A DNA stretch of 38,557 bases from Prorocentrum cordatum. Its lineage: Eukaryota; Sar; Dinophyceae; Prorocentrales; Prorocentraceae. The notes below the pieces were generated by a model, which saw nothing but the letters and a program-made list of their open reading frames with translations, was not told the origin of the DNA and did no database searches. The number at the start of each line of letters is the position of its first letter. Position 1 is the stretch's first letter. This document shows, one piece after another, positions 9,596 through 20,165 of the stretch. Made by a program: the position numbers and the translations under genes. The stretch lies in NCBI GenBank assembly GCA_963575745.1, contig CAUYUJ010000173.1, positions 1 through 38,557 on the forward strand. The letters run 5' to 3'.

Positions 9596-9894
9596 TAGAC
9601 CAAGACCTGTTCGCGGACCCTCTGCAATCTCTGCAATGCCACGCGTTTCTGCACCACATAGCTGAACTCCAAGTGGGAGCACCTGCCCAAAAACTTGCTT
9701 CCGGCTGAACTCCAACGAAATTGCGCAGCGACTGTCGCCCACTGCACAGGACAGCACCAGCCGATCGGGACCCTTGGAGGCACGCAGCCCCGATCAGGGC
9801 CCGATACAGAAGCACGAGAGAAGCTCATCCCACCTCCCCACGACAGCTCCCCCGACAACCAGACCTCCCGCCCCGTCCGCTTCCTCGGCCATGA

Positions 9895-9982
9895 TGTGGA
9901 GGAGGAGGCGGAGGAGGAAGAGGCGGAGGAGGAGGGGGAGGCGGAGGAGGAAGAGGAGGAGGAGGAGGAGGAGGAGGAGGTG
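9895..9982. repeat. GGA tract
   Basis: (GGA)n on the plus strand, opposite in orientation to most CTC tracts here. Confidence 0.95.
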
Positions 9983-10029
9983 GAACCAGGGCCGTGGATA
10001 AGACGTCGATCGCCCGCCTCTGGGCGACG

Positions 10030-10205
10030 CGGCGCGGCAGCGGCGGGCCTCCAACGACTCGCTGCAGTCGGGCGCCCGCGGCGGCGACAGAGCGGCCGCC
10101 CTGGCGCTGCTGCCGGCGCTCGGGCCGGGCAGTGCGCCGGCGGCGGCCTCCACGCAGGCCCCGAGCGCGGGCTTCACGCAGTGGCTCGGCTCGCAGAGGA
10201 GGAAA
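10030..10205 (-). other. Possible minus-strand exon, unknown product
   Basis: A minus-strand frame reads LCEPSHCVKPALGACVEAAA and continues open through a GC-rich stretch. It has several Cys residues and plausible composition, but no known domain and no decisive splice sites. The alternative frame is Arg/Gly-rich, so this may be chance in high-GC DNA. Confidence 0.15.
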
Positions 10206-10216
10206 ATGTTGGCGTT

Positions 10217-10350
10217 CAGTCGGGCCTGTCCCTCTAGAGGAGGTATCTTCAAAAATAGTCAAAAAATAGTCTGGGGACTGTTTTCAGATTTGTTTTGACT
10301 ATTTCCCAACCATCGTGTGGTGTTGGGTCCTCGTTTTGAAGAGACAGCGC
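10217..10350. mobile_element. Inverted-repeat element family A, degraded copy 3
   Basis: Clear left terminus GTCGGGCCTGTCCCTCTAGA and family interior (CAAAAATAGTC, GACTATTTCCC). The right terminus is weak: GAAGAGACAGCGCCCC near 10,340 may be its relic. Confidence 0.6.
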
Positions 10351-10364
10351 CCCGCGTCCCACCT

Positions 10365-10465
10365 CCTCTCCTCCTCCTCCCCCTCCTCGCCCTCCTCCCT
10401 CACCTCTCAGCTCTCGCCCCCCCCCTCCTCGCCCTCCTCACTCCCTCCCTCCTCCCCCCCTTAGC
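10365..10465. repeat. CTC tract
   Basis: Interrupted CTC/CCT repeat on the plus strand. Confidence 0.9.
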
Positions 10466-10510
10466 CTCTGTCTCACCGGCAACAGTATAAGCGAAAGGCC
10501 CCTCACCAAC

Positions 10511-10957
10511 GTTTCGTAGCCCATAGGGAAGCTCCCACCCGAAGGTCCCAGTGGCACAGCCCGCATGCGGTTTCCTCACCTTCCCAGGGCAGCGTTCGTA
10601 GCCCCATAGGGAGCTCCAACCGAAGGTCCTCAAGTGGCACAGCCCGCATGCGGTTCCTCCCCTACCCAGGGCAGCGTTTCGTAGCCCCATAGGGAGCTCC
10701 ACCGAAGGTCCCAATGGCACAGCCCGCATGTGGTTCCCCCACCCAGGGCAGCGTTTCGTAGCCCCATAGGGAGCTCCACCGAAGGTCCCAGTGGCACAGC
10801 CCGCATGCGGTTCCCCCACCCAGGGCAGCGTTTCGTGGCCCCATAGGGAGCTCCACCGAAGGTCACAGTGGCACAGCCCGCATGCGGTTCCCCCACCCAG
10901 GGCAGCGTTTCGTAGCCCCATAGGGAGCTCCACCGAAGGTCCCAGTGGCACAGCCCG
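10511..10957. repeat. About 76-bp satellite array, truncated by gap
   Basis: About six head-to-tail copies of a unit containing CCCCATAGGGAGCTCCACCG, CAGTGGCACAGCCCGCATGC and CCCAGGGCAGCGTTTCGTAG. The two leftmost copies carry scattered 1-2 base insertions, while the copies nearest the gap are almost identical. That pattern fits ongoing homogenisation inside the array and decay at its edge. The array runs into the N gap, so its true length is unknown. A diverged array of the same family lies at 13,170-13,630. Confidence 0.95.
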
Positions 10958-11057
10958 NNNNNNNNNNNNNNNNNNNNNNNNNNNNNNNNNNNNNNNNNNN
11001 NNNNNNNNNNNNNNNNNNNNNNNNNNNNNNNNNNNNNNNNNNNNNNNNNNNNNNNNN
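10958..11057. other. Assembly gap, 100 N
   Basis: Exactly 100 N characters, the usual placeholder for a gap of unknown size. It falls within the satellite, so an uncounted number of repeat units is probably missing. Sequence to its right (11,058 onward) is unrelated to the satellite. Confidence 0.98.
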
Positions 11058-11235
11058 GGACGAGCAGGACGTGCAGAAGGTTGTGGCTGCGGTGCCCGCC
11101 CGCGGACGCCTCGCTGGCGCCCGCGGACGCCACGTGCACGGGGCGGGTCCGCCGAGGCATCGCCCGGTGTCCGCCCGGGGGGCGTCGCGTGGGCGCTCGT
11201 GGGCCCCCCGCGCCCCGGGCGGGAAGCATGGCTTG

Positions 11236-11470
11236 CTCAGCACAGCTCGCACCGCACGGCTGACACCGCAGTGCTTACACAGCACAGCTCACACCACGTA
11301 GGTCAGGCCGCACCACATAGCTTGCGCCACATAGCTCAGATCACACAAGTCACACGACACAGCTTACATCACATAGGTCACACCATCTACCCTGCGCAAC
11401 ATAGCTAACACCACAGATATTACTCCACATAACTCACACTTCATACCTGACACCACCTAGTTTACTCCGC
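11236..11470. repeat. Degenerate 18-bp tandem repeat
   Basis: Repeated CACACCACATAGCTCA-like units (for example CACCACATAGCTTGCGCCA, CACATAGCTCAGATCACA), heavily diverged and spaced by about 18 or 19 bases. Confidence 0.8.
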
Positions 11471-11629
11471 GTAGAGATCGCTTCCACAATGCAACAACCT
11501 TCCGCTCGGAGTCCACTCTGGCAAACATTATGAAATCCTGAGTACAAACGTGGTCTTTCCAAGGGAAGCCGAATCGAATCCTGCTCCCGACTCCTTCATC
11601 CCTCCCTCATCCATCTTCGTCTTCCAACA

Positions 11630-11695
11630 TCCTCCTCCTCCTCCTCCTCCTCCTCCTCCTCCTCCTCCTCCTCCTCCTCCTCCTCCTCCTCGCCA
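11630..11695. repeat. CTC tract
   Basis: (CTC)n of about 66 bp. In the minus-strand transcript it lies just downstream of the S4 exon as a GAG-rich run. Confidence 0.95.
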
Positions 11696-11748
11696 TCTTA
11701 TTTGGGAGGGACCCCGGGGCGTGCGAGGAATTCAAACGCCGCGCAGTC

Positions 11749-11822
11749 CTGCAGAGACGCGCCAGCCGCAGGATCCTCAGGAGCCTCAGCATCTTCAGCA
11801 TGCCCATTGCCGAAGTACTCTC
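11749..11822 (-). CDS. Exon: S4 voltage-sensor helix of a voltage-gated channel-like protein
   Basis: Read on the minus strand, the exon follows a good 3' splice site (TCTCTTGCCCTCCCGCAG). It encodes ESTSAMGM followed by LKMLRLLRILRLARLCR, in which basic residues recur at every third position (K, R, R, R, R, R). This is the hallmark of an S4 segment, the moving charge of voltage-gated Na/Ca/K channels. The first codon is in phase 0, matching the phase-0 end of the S3 exon at 19,161-19,220. The 3' end is inferred after CTCTGCAG and would need a GA donor, or a small shift; read-through beyond it loses channel character. It is a 74-nt micro-exon between introns of at least several kilobases. S5, pore and S6 were not found to its left. 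Confidence 0.7.
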
Positions 11823-12094
11823 CTGCGGGAGGGCAAGAGATGCTCGGAGATAACTCGGAACTGCATCGTCGTCGCTAGACCTGTCCCCATCCCCAGTGGG
11901 CCAGGGTTCCCTCGCGCCGCCGGCCTGGGCCCTGGAGGCGGGGATGGATGCCAGGAAGCCCGACCGAGAGGGCATCTGCATCAATCCTCGCCTCGAGGGG
12001 CAGGCCCGCCACTGGGGCCAAGGCGTTCGCAGTGGGGACGGGGACACGTCTAACGATGGTGTTGCTGGGTGCTCGTTCCCCATTCCCGCCCCCC

Positions 12095-12225
12095 TTCTCC
12101 TCCTCCTCCTCCTCCTCCTCCTCCTCCTCCTCCTCCTCCTCATCCTCCTCCTCCTCCTCCTCCTCCTCCTCCTCCTCCTCCTCCTCCTCGTTCTCCTCGT
12201 CCTCCTCCTCCTACTCATCTTCCCT
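12095..12225. repeat. CTC tract
   Basis: Long, nearly pure (CTC)n with a few TCA/TCG interruptions. Confidence 0.95.
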
Positions 12226-12265
12226 TTGATCCCTTCCCCACCCGGAGGCGGGGGGGACAGCGCAA

Positions 12266-12600
12266 TCGCAGCCGTAGTTAAATCGAAGGGAAGCCCCTCC
12301 CCGTTGATCCCGTTCCCCCCCCCCCAGGTAATTAAGAGACCAAGGTCCCAGGGAGGTCCCGCGGGGGTCCCGGGGGAGTCCTGGAGAAAATCCCTCCGGG
12401 TCAGAGTACACCCCCCCTCTTCTGGTCGCAATCGCAGTCGTTAGATCGAAGGGAAACCCCTCCCCTTTGATCATTCCCCCCCCCCAGCGGGGTGGGCCAG
12501 GGTCCTGGGGAGGTCCCGCGGGGGGCCCGGGGCTGTCCCAGGGGGGTCCCCACAGGTCAGATGACACCCCTCTTCTGGTCACTATCGCAGTCGCAGGCAG
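12266..12600. repeat. About 165-bp tandem duplication
   Basis: Two head-to-tail copies. Each begins with AAATCGAAGGGAAGCCCCTC / AGATCGAAGGGAAACCCCTC, continues through GGGAGGTCCCGCGGGGG, and ends CCTCTTCTGGTCGCAATCGC / CCTCTTCTGGTCACTATCGC. Moderately diverged. Confidence 0.85.
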
Positions 12601-12862
12601 AGCCCCAAGAGAGGCCCAAGAGGGGCCCAAGATGGCCACAAGAGCGCCCAAGAGTGCACCAAGAGCGCCCCAAGAGGGTCCCAACAGGCGGCTTTGAGGG
12701 CCCCGACGGGGGTGCCCCCTCTTTCAATCGATGGCCTCAAGGATGGCCCCAAGAGGGCCCCAAAGCCCCCCAAGAGAGCCCCAAGAGAGCCCCAAAAGGG
12801 GGCCCCAAGAGAATCTGAAGGGCCTCCAAAAAGGCCCCAAGAGGCCCAGACAGGGCCCGAAG
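12600..12862. repeat. CCAAGAGGGCCC-type degenerate minisatellite, block 1
   Basis: Units of about 9-12 bases built on CCCAAGAG(G/A)GCCCC recur throughout. Such blocks keep frames open and give Pro/Lys/Arg/Gln-rich pseudo-proteins, which should not be annotated as genes. Confidence 0.85.
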
Positions 12863-13169
12863 AGTGTGACCGCATGCTACTACTCGTCCCTGGTCAGGGC
12901 AGCTCCCCTGGTGGTTTTGGCTCAGCAGCGCCCGTGCAGCCCCCCCACCCTGCCCCCGGCCGCGCCCGAGAGCGAAACCACTCTTCGCCCCCATCCCCAC
13001 GCCGCCCCCCGTAGAACGGGGAAAGCGCAGCGCTGCGCGGCCGCCCGTTTTGCCGCGCGCGCGGATCCAACGCTCCAACAGGACCCGGCCCTCATCACCC
13101 CTCCTCCTCCCCCTCCTTCCTCGTCCGCACTCTCTGCCCCTGCCCCCATGCAGGTCGGCACGCACCCCG

Positions 13170-13630
13170 CACGCGCCGTGGGCCCACGGGGAGCTCCACC
13201 GGAGGCCCCGGGTGGCGGGGCTCGCCTGCGGAGCCCGCCCCCACTTCGGCACGCCCCTTCCACGGACCGTGGCCCCGCAGGGAGCTCCTCCGAAAGGCAC
13301 CACTAGCAGAGCTCGCATGCGGTACCCGCCTCCGTGTCGGCACACCCCTCACACGCGCCGTGGCCACAGAGGGAGCTCCCGGGAAGGTCCCAGTGGCACC
13401 GCTCGCATGCGTCCCCGCCACCAATTCTGGCACACCCGTCACAAGCTTCGTGGTCCCACATGGAGCTCCACAGAAGGCCCCAGTGGCAGGGCTCGCATGC
13501 GCAACCCGCCCCCATTCTGGCACACTCCTCACCCGTTTCGTGGCCCCACAGAGAGCTCCACCGCAGGCCCCAATGGCAGGGCTTGTATGCGGTACCCACC
13601 TCCATATCGGCACACCCCATCACACGTGTT
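13170..13630. repeat. About 90-bp satellite array related to the 76-bp array
   Basis: Five to six diverged units share GGGAGCTCCACCG, GGCCCCAGTGGCAGGGCTCG, CATGCG and CCCATTCTGGCACACCCCTC. The GGGAGCTCCACCG ... AGTGGCA(C/G)(A/G)GC(C/T)CGCATGCGGT core is common to the array at 10,511-10,957, so one satellite family exists in two states 2.2 kb apart, in the same orientation. Confidence 0.9.
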
Positions 13631-13639
13631 TAGCTGGAG

Positions 13640-13970
13640 TTCCCCGTCCTGTATCCCGCCTGACATACGGTACCCACGCCTGCATCTGCTTGGGTCCTTC
13701 GCCCTGATACTTGGGTGGGCTGGTGGGAAACGCGGCGCGTCAAGAATTTGGAAAAGGATGAAGGATGCGGAGGGAATGGTGGAGGGGAGGAGAGGAACAA
13801 CAGCGACCGCATCAGGGGAAAATCATCATGCCCCGAATGCTCATCATAAATCCCACCGGCCCTTGAGGGCGTAGGTGGTCTAGAGGCTTTCCTCTCCCTT
13901 CGGGAGGGGGCTACCCCTCCCCCCCACCCCTGCCCCTGGACCTAGACGGGGGCGGTCGCGAGCGGTCAGA
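13640..13970. other. No recognised gene
   Basis: Unremarkable GC-moderate sequence with an A/G-rich stretch near 13,740-13,820 and C/G runs near 13,905-13,955. Nothing supportable. Confidence 0.4.
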
Positions 13971-13974
13971 GCGT

Positions 13975-14645
13975 GCAGGACGGCCCAAGACGGCTCCAGA
14001 GGGCCTCTGAGAGCCCAAGGTGACCTCCAAGATGGCCCAAGATAGCCCGAGATACCTCAAGATGGCTTCCAAGATGCCCCAAGAAAATCTAAGAAGAAGG
14101 TTCCAAGACGGCTACAAGAGGCATCCGAGACATCCAAGGAGGCCTTCAAGACGCCAAAATCCGTCCAAAACCTAGGGAAAAGCAGTGATGTGTGCCTTCT
14201 CGCCTTTTTTTGCTTCCGATGGCCATCCGAGGCCTCAAGATGGCTCCAAGATGGCCCGCGAGGGCCCCTAGAGGGGCCCAAGAGAGCCTCAAGACGGCCC
14301 CAAGAGCGCCCAAGAGCGCTCTAAGAGCGCCCCAAGAGCGCCCCAAAAGGCGACTTGTGGGGCTATCGAAGGGCAACGCTAATGGAGAACCCCCCTTCTT
14401 TGATCGATATCCTCCAGGATGGCCCCAAGAGAGTGTCCAAAGCTCACAATCCCAAGAGCGCCCCAAGAGGGCCCCAAAAGGGGCCCAGACGGCCCAAGAG
14501 GCGCCCAAGAGGCCTCCAAGAGGCTCCCAAGAGGCCCCCAAGAGGCCCCCCCAAGGCACCCAAGACGCCCAAGAGCCCCCAGGACCGCCAAGAGACCCCC
14601 AAGACATCCCAAGAGGCCTCCGAGAGGCATCCAAGAGACCTCTGG
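13975..14645. repeat. CCAAGAGGGCCC-type minisatellite, block 2
   Basis: Two runs (about 13,975-14,345 and 14,415-14,645) of CCAAGATGGCC / CCAAGAGGCCC units. They are interrupted by a spacer with CAAAACCTAGGGAAAAGCAG and CTCGCCTTTTTTTGCTTCCG; similar spacers (TTTTTGAAGGATT, TTCGCCTTTCGG-like) occur in the blocks at 20.6 kb and 34.07 kb. Confidence 0.85.
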
Positions 14646-14666
14646 CCCTTCTGCTTGTCCTCATCC

Positions 14667-15190
14667 TCCTTTTGTTTTTCCTCCTCCTTCTCCTCCTCCT
14701 CCTCCTTCCCTACTCTCCTCCTCCTCCTCCCTCCTCCTCCCGCCTCCCCTTTCCTCCTCCTCCTCCTCCTCCTCTCCTCCTCCTCCTCCTCCTCCTCCTC
14801 TCCTCCTCCTCCTCCTCCTCCTCCTCCTCCTCCTCCTCCTCCTCCTCCTCCTCCTTCCTCCTCCTCCTCCTCCTCCTCCTCCTCCTCCTCTCTCCTTCCT
14901 CCTCCTCCTCCTCCTCCTCCTCCTCTCTCTCCTCCTCCCCTCCTCCTCCTCCTCCGCCTCCTCCTCCTCTCTCTCCTCCTCCTCCTCCTCCTCTCTCCTC
15001 CTCTCCTCCTCCTCCTCCTCCTCTCCTCCCTCCTCCTCCTCCTCCTCCTCCTCCTCCTCCTCCTCCTCCTCCTCCTCCCCTCCTCCTCCTCCTCCTCCTC
15101 CTCTTCCTCCCTCCTCCTCCTCCTCCTCCTCCTCCTCCTCCGCCTCCTCCTCCTCCTCCTCCTCCTCCTCCTCCTCCTCCTCCTCCTCCT
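14667..15190. repeat. Giant CTC/TCC tract
   Basis: More than 500 bp of (CTC)n with phase slips (CTCTC, CTTCC), the longest pyrimidine tract in the window. It is potentially triplex-forming. All long Pro/Ser/Leu or Glu/Arg/Gly frames across it are artefacts. Confidence 0.97.
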
Positions 15191-15344
15191 AGTCATATTC
15201 ATTATTCACACTTCCTCGTCCATCCATCCAGCTTCCTCCTTTTCCTGCCTCCATCGCACGGTTCGGCCGCCCCCCTCTTTGCTCCCGCACTTTCCTGATC
15301 ACCTCAACTCGCCTGGACATCGTGTCTGGATGGGCTGGCGGGGA

Positions 15345-15740
15345 TACTTTTTGGTCAACGGCCTCGTGAAGCGTGTCAAAAGGCGTCCAAACTCTAGCCA
15401 GGCCACGACTAGCCGGGCCACGTTGGTGGGGATACTTTTTTGGTCGCGGCCGCGAGCGAAAAGCACACGCGGCGAAAGCAAATGTCCGGGGCAGCGAACA
15501 AGGCTGATTAGCGACAAAACGCGCCGCTAGCCGGCCGGCCCACTCACCAAGCAGCCGCGGGGCTGTGCGGGAAGCTGACGGCTGGGGGCATCCTGGGAAG
15601 CTCGGGCACGTGCAGTCTGACAAGCTGGTGGGGATATTTTTTGGGGGTCGGCTGCCGCGCGACAACGGTCTGGCGGCGAGAAGCAATGTCCGGGGCGGGC
15701 GGCACAAAGCTAATTGCACAACATGCGTGCAGTTGCACAC
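15345..15740. repeat. About 200-bp repeat, two to three diverged copies
   Basis: The motif TGGTGGGGATACTTTTTTGG recurs at about 15,345, 15,424 and 15,624. In the last two it is followed by a shared block ending in AAGCA(A)ATGTCCGGGGC(A/G)G and GCTGATTAG / GCTAATTGC. A related piece (CAAACTCCAAGCAGCCGACC) follows near 15,860. Confidence 0.75.
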
Positions 15741-16112
15741 GCACTGAACAAAATGCTCTGCATGCACCAGCAGACGCACCTGGGCGCCGCCCAGTAAACC
15801 AAAGTGTACAAGCGGACACGGGTGCGAGTGCAACGAAAAGAGTCGCCCTTACGGCGCCAAACTCCAAGCAGCCGACCCGGTTAGCAACGAAGCACGAGCC
15901 CGGGAGCAGGCTGCTGGCGGTGGAAAACTAGGACAAAAGGCGCGGAAAGCTGAACCACTCAGCGCGCAGCCCTCGAACTCCACCGCAGAGTTGGAGGGCC
16001 GGCGGCACCCATCGCATCGAGACCGGCGCCTGCGCGAAGGCCCGGGGATGGTTGCGACGATGCGTAAAACGCGGGCTGAACCAGGCTGCAACACCCAAAG
16101 CGAGGCATTCAG
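15741..16112. other. No recognised gene
   Basis: Mixed sequence with frames open on both strands. I can name nothing. Confidence 0.3.
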
Positions 16113-16165
16113 GCACACAACCCCCAGTGTCGGTGGACACCAGCGACTGCCCGAGCACCACAGTG
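16113..16165 (-). other. Possible micro-exon, unknown product
   Basis: On the minus strand, TCTTCGCAG is followed by a short frame KDGTVVLGQSLVSTDTG that ends at GGGG/GTTGTG, a canonical-looking donor. At about 53 nt it would be one more small exon of a minus-strand gene. There is no homology I can name, and chance is quite possible. Confidence 0.2.
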
Positions 16166-16444
16166 CCGTCCTTCTGCGAAGAGGCCCACCGATGCCAGCC
16201 GCAGACAGCGCAGATGGTCGGCCCGCGGGGGGGAGACCTCCGAGCTGCCTGTCCGTCGGGTTCACCGCTCTGGCCTCCGCAGCCGCCGCGGGCGAACCCG
16301 TGAGGCACAGTGGGGGACACCCACCGGGCCACGCGGGAGGCGCGCCGTCCCTCACCGCGGCCAGCCTGCAGCAGCGCCGGGGCGTCCCTTGTCACCTGGT
16401 TGTCCAGTAGTGGATGCCACCCTCAGAGTGCACCTTGCAGTGGA

Positions 16445-16560
16445 GAAGGGGGGCGCAGCTAACCGCCGCAAGATACACGTAACTTGATAGCAGCTGCACG
16501 CCGAGAACATCTGCACATGTGGGGGGGTGCAGCTAACCGCCGCAGAAGACACTTACATCG
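16445..16560. repeat. Duplicated CAGCTAACCGCCGC motif
   Basis: GGGGCGCAGCTAACCGCCGC (about 16,449) and GGGGTGCAGCTAACCGCCGC (about 16,524) form a direct repeat about 75 bases apart. Both are followed by similar AGAtACAC/GACAC sequence. Confidence 0.75.
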
Positions 16561-16859
16561 AGGGGAGGTGGCAGAACACGCCGATGCGGTCCGAGCTGGA
16601 GTGTGCCAGCGTCGGACGCGCCTCATGGGGGGGTTCATGCGCCGCAGCCTTACGCAACATAGCTGGAGCTGCAGACTGCCTAAGTACCGGCTGAGCGGCG
16701 TGCTGGGGGGCGACTATTTCAGACGACAGACCCCTGCCACCGAAAACGGGCGGCTGTCAAGCTGGACAGCAAAGGAGGGGTGCGCTGGGGGGATCCATCT
16801 GCGGCCGTCCCCTTGGCTGGTGGGGATACGCGAAGCGTCTGGAATCTGCGAGTGGCCAT

Positions 16860-16901
16860 CACAATAATTATCATCAGCAGCAGCATCATCATCAGCAGCA
16901 G

Positions 16902-16965
<64 letters not shown>

Positions 16966-17026
16966 GTCATCGTCATCGTCAGCATCATCAGCATGAGTAG
17001 CATCGTCAACAGCGGGAGCAACATCG

Positions 17027-17068
<42 letters not shown>

Positions 17069-17952
17069 GCATCATCATCCTCATCAGTATCGTCGTCATC
17101 ATCATCCGAATCATCATCAGCATCGTCATCGTCATGGTCATCATCATCAGCATCATCATGGGTACCATCGTCGCCGTGGTCGTCGTCATCATCATCCTCA
17201 CCCGAATCACCATCATCATCGTCATCATCAGCAACATCATCAGCAACATCATCCCAATCATCATCAGCATCAGCATCATCATCATCCTGATCGTCATCAT
17301 CATCACCATCACCACCAGCATCCTCATCTTTATCATCAGCATCACCCTCATCCTCATCCTCATCCTCATCCTCGTCGTCGTCGTCGTTGTGGTTCTCGTC
17401 CTCGCCCTGGTCCTGTCCTCGTGATCGTTATTGTCCTCGTCCTAGTCCTCAACATCATCGTTGTCCGCATCGTCATAATGATCAACATCATCGCCACCGT
17501 GTCACCACCATCATCAACAGTCGCACCATCCGTGTCATCATCATCAACATCATCAGCAGCATCGCCAAAGTCATCATGAACAGCATTACCAGCATCGTCA
17601 TCAGAATCATCATGGTCATCATCATTGTCAGCATCATCATCATCAGCAGCATATTCATCAGCGTCATCAGCATCATCATCATCAACGTCATCAGCATCGT
17701 CATCATTCATCATCATCATCATCATCAACCTCATCAGAAGCATCACCATCATCAACAGCAGCACCATCATCAGCCGCAGCAGCATTATCGTCATCATCAT
17801 CACCAACATGATCATCAACCTCATGAACCTGATCCTCCTCATAATCATCATCCGCAGCAGCATCAGCATCGTAATCATCATCAGCCTCGTAATCATCAGA
17901 ATCACCATCATCATCAGCCTCATCATCATCAGCAGCGTCATCATCAGCATCG

Positions 17953-18006
<54 letters not shown>

Positions 18007-18094
18007 GCATCATCATCATCCATCGTTCATCGTTAATCGTTTATCGTTCATCGTTCGGCGTCGTCAGCCTCATCATCATCATCATCACCACCAC

Positions 18095-18126
<32 letters not shown>

Positions 18127-18240
18127 GCATCAGCAGATTCATCATCATCAGCATCATCAGCAGCATCATCATTATCATCGCCAATGTCTCGTCATCAACG
18201 TCATTATCACCAGCAGCAGCAATCAACACGGGTGTCATCA
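16860..18240. repeat. 1.4-kb CAT/ATC trinucleotide region
   Basis: An extremely long degenerate (CAT)n array with CAG, CGT and CTC variants. It has near-perfect cores at about 16,905-16,965, 17,028-17,068, 17,955-18,010 and 18,070-18,125, and an interposed ATCGTT repeat at about 18,022-18,058. Reading frames encode poly-Ile, poly-His, poly-Met or poly-Asp and are artefacts. Confidence 0.95.
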
Positions 18241-18389
18241 TGACTGCCTTCCCCCGAACACGCCGCGTCGCCCAACAGCCTTTGCAGGGGCGGAGCAAGC
18301 GCGGGAGGTGAACCGAATGCCACACGGCCGGAGAACGAGAATGAGAGAAAACCGGGAGGGGGAGGGCAGCGCGAGAAGGGGCGGTGGAG

Positions 18390-18870
18390 GATGGAAGTAG
18401 GAGGAGGAGTAGGAGGAGGAGGCGGGGGAGGAGAAGCAGGAGGAGGAGGAAGAGGAGGAGGAGGAGGAGGAGGAGGAGAAGAAGGCGGGGGGGGAGGAGG
18501 AGGAGGAGGGGGAGGAGGAGGAGGAGGAGAGGAGGAGGAGGAAGGAGGAGGAAGGAGGAGGAGGAGGAGGGAGGAGGAGGAGGTGAGAAGGAAGGAGGAG
18601 GAGGAGGAGGGGGAGGAGGCGGGGGAGGAGGAGCAGGAGGAGGAGCAGGAGGAGAAGGAGGAGGAGGAGGAGGGGGAGGGGGAGAAGGAGGAGGAGGAGA
18701 AAACAATGGAATGGAGGAAAAGGAAACGAACCAGGAGTGGGATTGTGCGGAGAGGAGAAGAAGGAGAGGAGGGAGAGGGGGGAAGGAGGAAAAGGAGCGG
18801 TAGGAGGAGGAGAAGGAGGCGGAGGATAGGAGGGAGCGGGAGAGGGAAGCAAGGGAATTGCGTAATAACC
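18390..18870. repeat. GGA tract
   Basis: About 480 bp of (GGA)n with GAA and GGGG interruptions on the plus strand, opposite in orientation to the CTC tract at 14,667. Confidence 0.95.
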
Positions 18871-19160
18871 ACCGAACGTCTCGATGCTCAACTCTAGAAG
18901 ATCCGCACAAAATCAGACCTTGTGGGCCCTTCTATGGGTCCCCTCCGACCGCTTTTCCGGGGCGCGTCCTACGCGGCAGCGAAAACCTCCAGAAACACCC
19001 CAAAACCCTCGAACCGCCGAACAAACGAACGAACAAACGACGAACAAACGACGACGCCGACGGCGGCGGCGGCGGCGGTGACAGCGCCGGCCACTCGGGG
19101 CGGGGCGCGCGCGGGGTGGGGGCGGTCGTGCTCGGAGCGCTGGCCGCTGACGACTGCCAC

Positions 19161-19220
19161 CAAGGCGTGCGCCACGGGCAGGACCCACTGGTCCACGACG
19201 CCCTCGCACACGATAAGCCG
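19161..19220 (-). CDS. Exon: S3 segment of the voltage-sensor domain
   Basis: On the minus strand a 60-nt exon encodes exactly 20 residues, RLIVCEGVVDQWVLPVAHAL. It starts after GCTGGCGAG and ends at a GT donor (GCCTTG/GTGGCAG), phase 0 at both ends. The (G)xx(D/E)QW(V/L)(L/M)P core matches the S3 of the neighbouring exon at about 35.9 kb (SGALEQWLMPL), which identifies it as the outer half of S3. Placed after the 24,525-24,636 exon it gives WNYLDFIQ then RLIVCEGVVDQW, three residues longer than the sibling S3, so one of the two boundaries may be slightly off. The next exon in phase is the S4 exon at 11,822, across a 7.3-kb intron. Confidence 0.55.
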
Positions 19221-19399
19221 CTCGCCAGCATCAAAGGCGCCCAGCGGCACACAAATGAATAGACCCAAATCCCAGCATTCCCCATAGTTCCACATAGTGT
19301 CTCGAATGTCGTCTTCCCCCCTCCTCTTCCCATCTCTTTTCCCGCAACTTTCTGGAGATCTGCGTCTGTTGGTGTCTGTTTTTTGTCTGTCCCTCCCGA

Positions 19400-20165
19400 A
19401 GCAATGGCCGTGCAGAGGCTGCGGGACCATCAGGCTGCGAGGATTGAGTTCGCTGCTCCCTGCACCAGTTCCAGTTTCGAGTTCCCAATGTTGCAGTATC
19501 GCTTTCTACTTCTTGCTGAAAAGTATTACTGACCGCGCGAGGGGGGGAGCCGAAAACCGCCCGGCTAGCGTCCCCGAATCGCGTTGTCTGAATTTCTGGG
19601 AGGCGTGGGACACGTATAAATACACTAGATTCGCGCTCCCAACACAATATCCCCTTACACTGTATTCGCGCCCCCGAGGCCAAGATCCCCCGCAAATTAC
19701 ACTGTATTCGCGCCCCCGAGGCCACCATCCTTTACAAAATACATTATACTCACGCTCCTGAGGCCACGATCCCCCGCACATGACACCATATTATCGCCTC
19801 AGGGGCCACGATCCTGCGTAAATTACGCCACCGTCGCCCCCCCGAGGCTACGATCCCTTGTAAATTACACCACACTCGCGCCCCCGAGGCCACGATCGCC
19901 TGCAAATTACACCACATTCGCACCCCCGATGCCATATTCGCGCCCTCGAAGCCGCGATCCCTTGTAAATCGCTCCACACTCGCGCCACCGAGGCCACGAT
20001 CTCCTACAAGAGGCCCCAAGAGGCGCCCAAGACGCGCCCAAGAGGCCTCCAAGAAGCCCAAAAGATACCCCACGAGGCCCCAAGGGGCCCCCAAGAGGCC
20101 CCCAAGAGGCGCCCAAACCGCCTCCAAGAGGCCCCCAAGAGGGTCCCCACGACACCCCAACACAT
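19400..20165. repeat. Inverted duplication 1, left copy
   Basis: A composite unit: a left part with CTGCACCAGTTCCAGTTTCG, then CCGCGCGAGGGGGGGAGC and TGGGACACGTATAAAT; then an about 40-bp tandem repeat (CGCGCCCCCGAGGCCACGAT, TACACCACATTCG); then a CCAAGAGGC minisatellite (20,005-20,165). The same modules in reverse order and orientation occur at 31,430-32,115. Confidence 0.85.

Noticed and set aside
10511-10957. CRISPR-like regular repeat array
   Set aside because: Units are fully repetitive (76 bp, no unique spacers) in a eukaryotic context, so it is a satellite.
10630-11229. Frames that read across the N gap
   Set aside because: The gap length is a placeholder, so continuity of frame is meaningless; the left part is satellite.
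14444-15298. 250-390-residue frames rich in Pro/Ser/Leu or Glu/Arg/Gly
   Set aside because: Products of the giant CTC tract and the adjoining CCAAGAGG minisatellite, with no domain.
18041-18910. Large minus-strand frames with Ser/Leu/Pro-rich protein
   Set aside because: Antisense of the GGA tract and CAT region.
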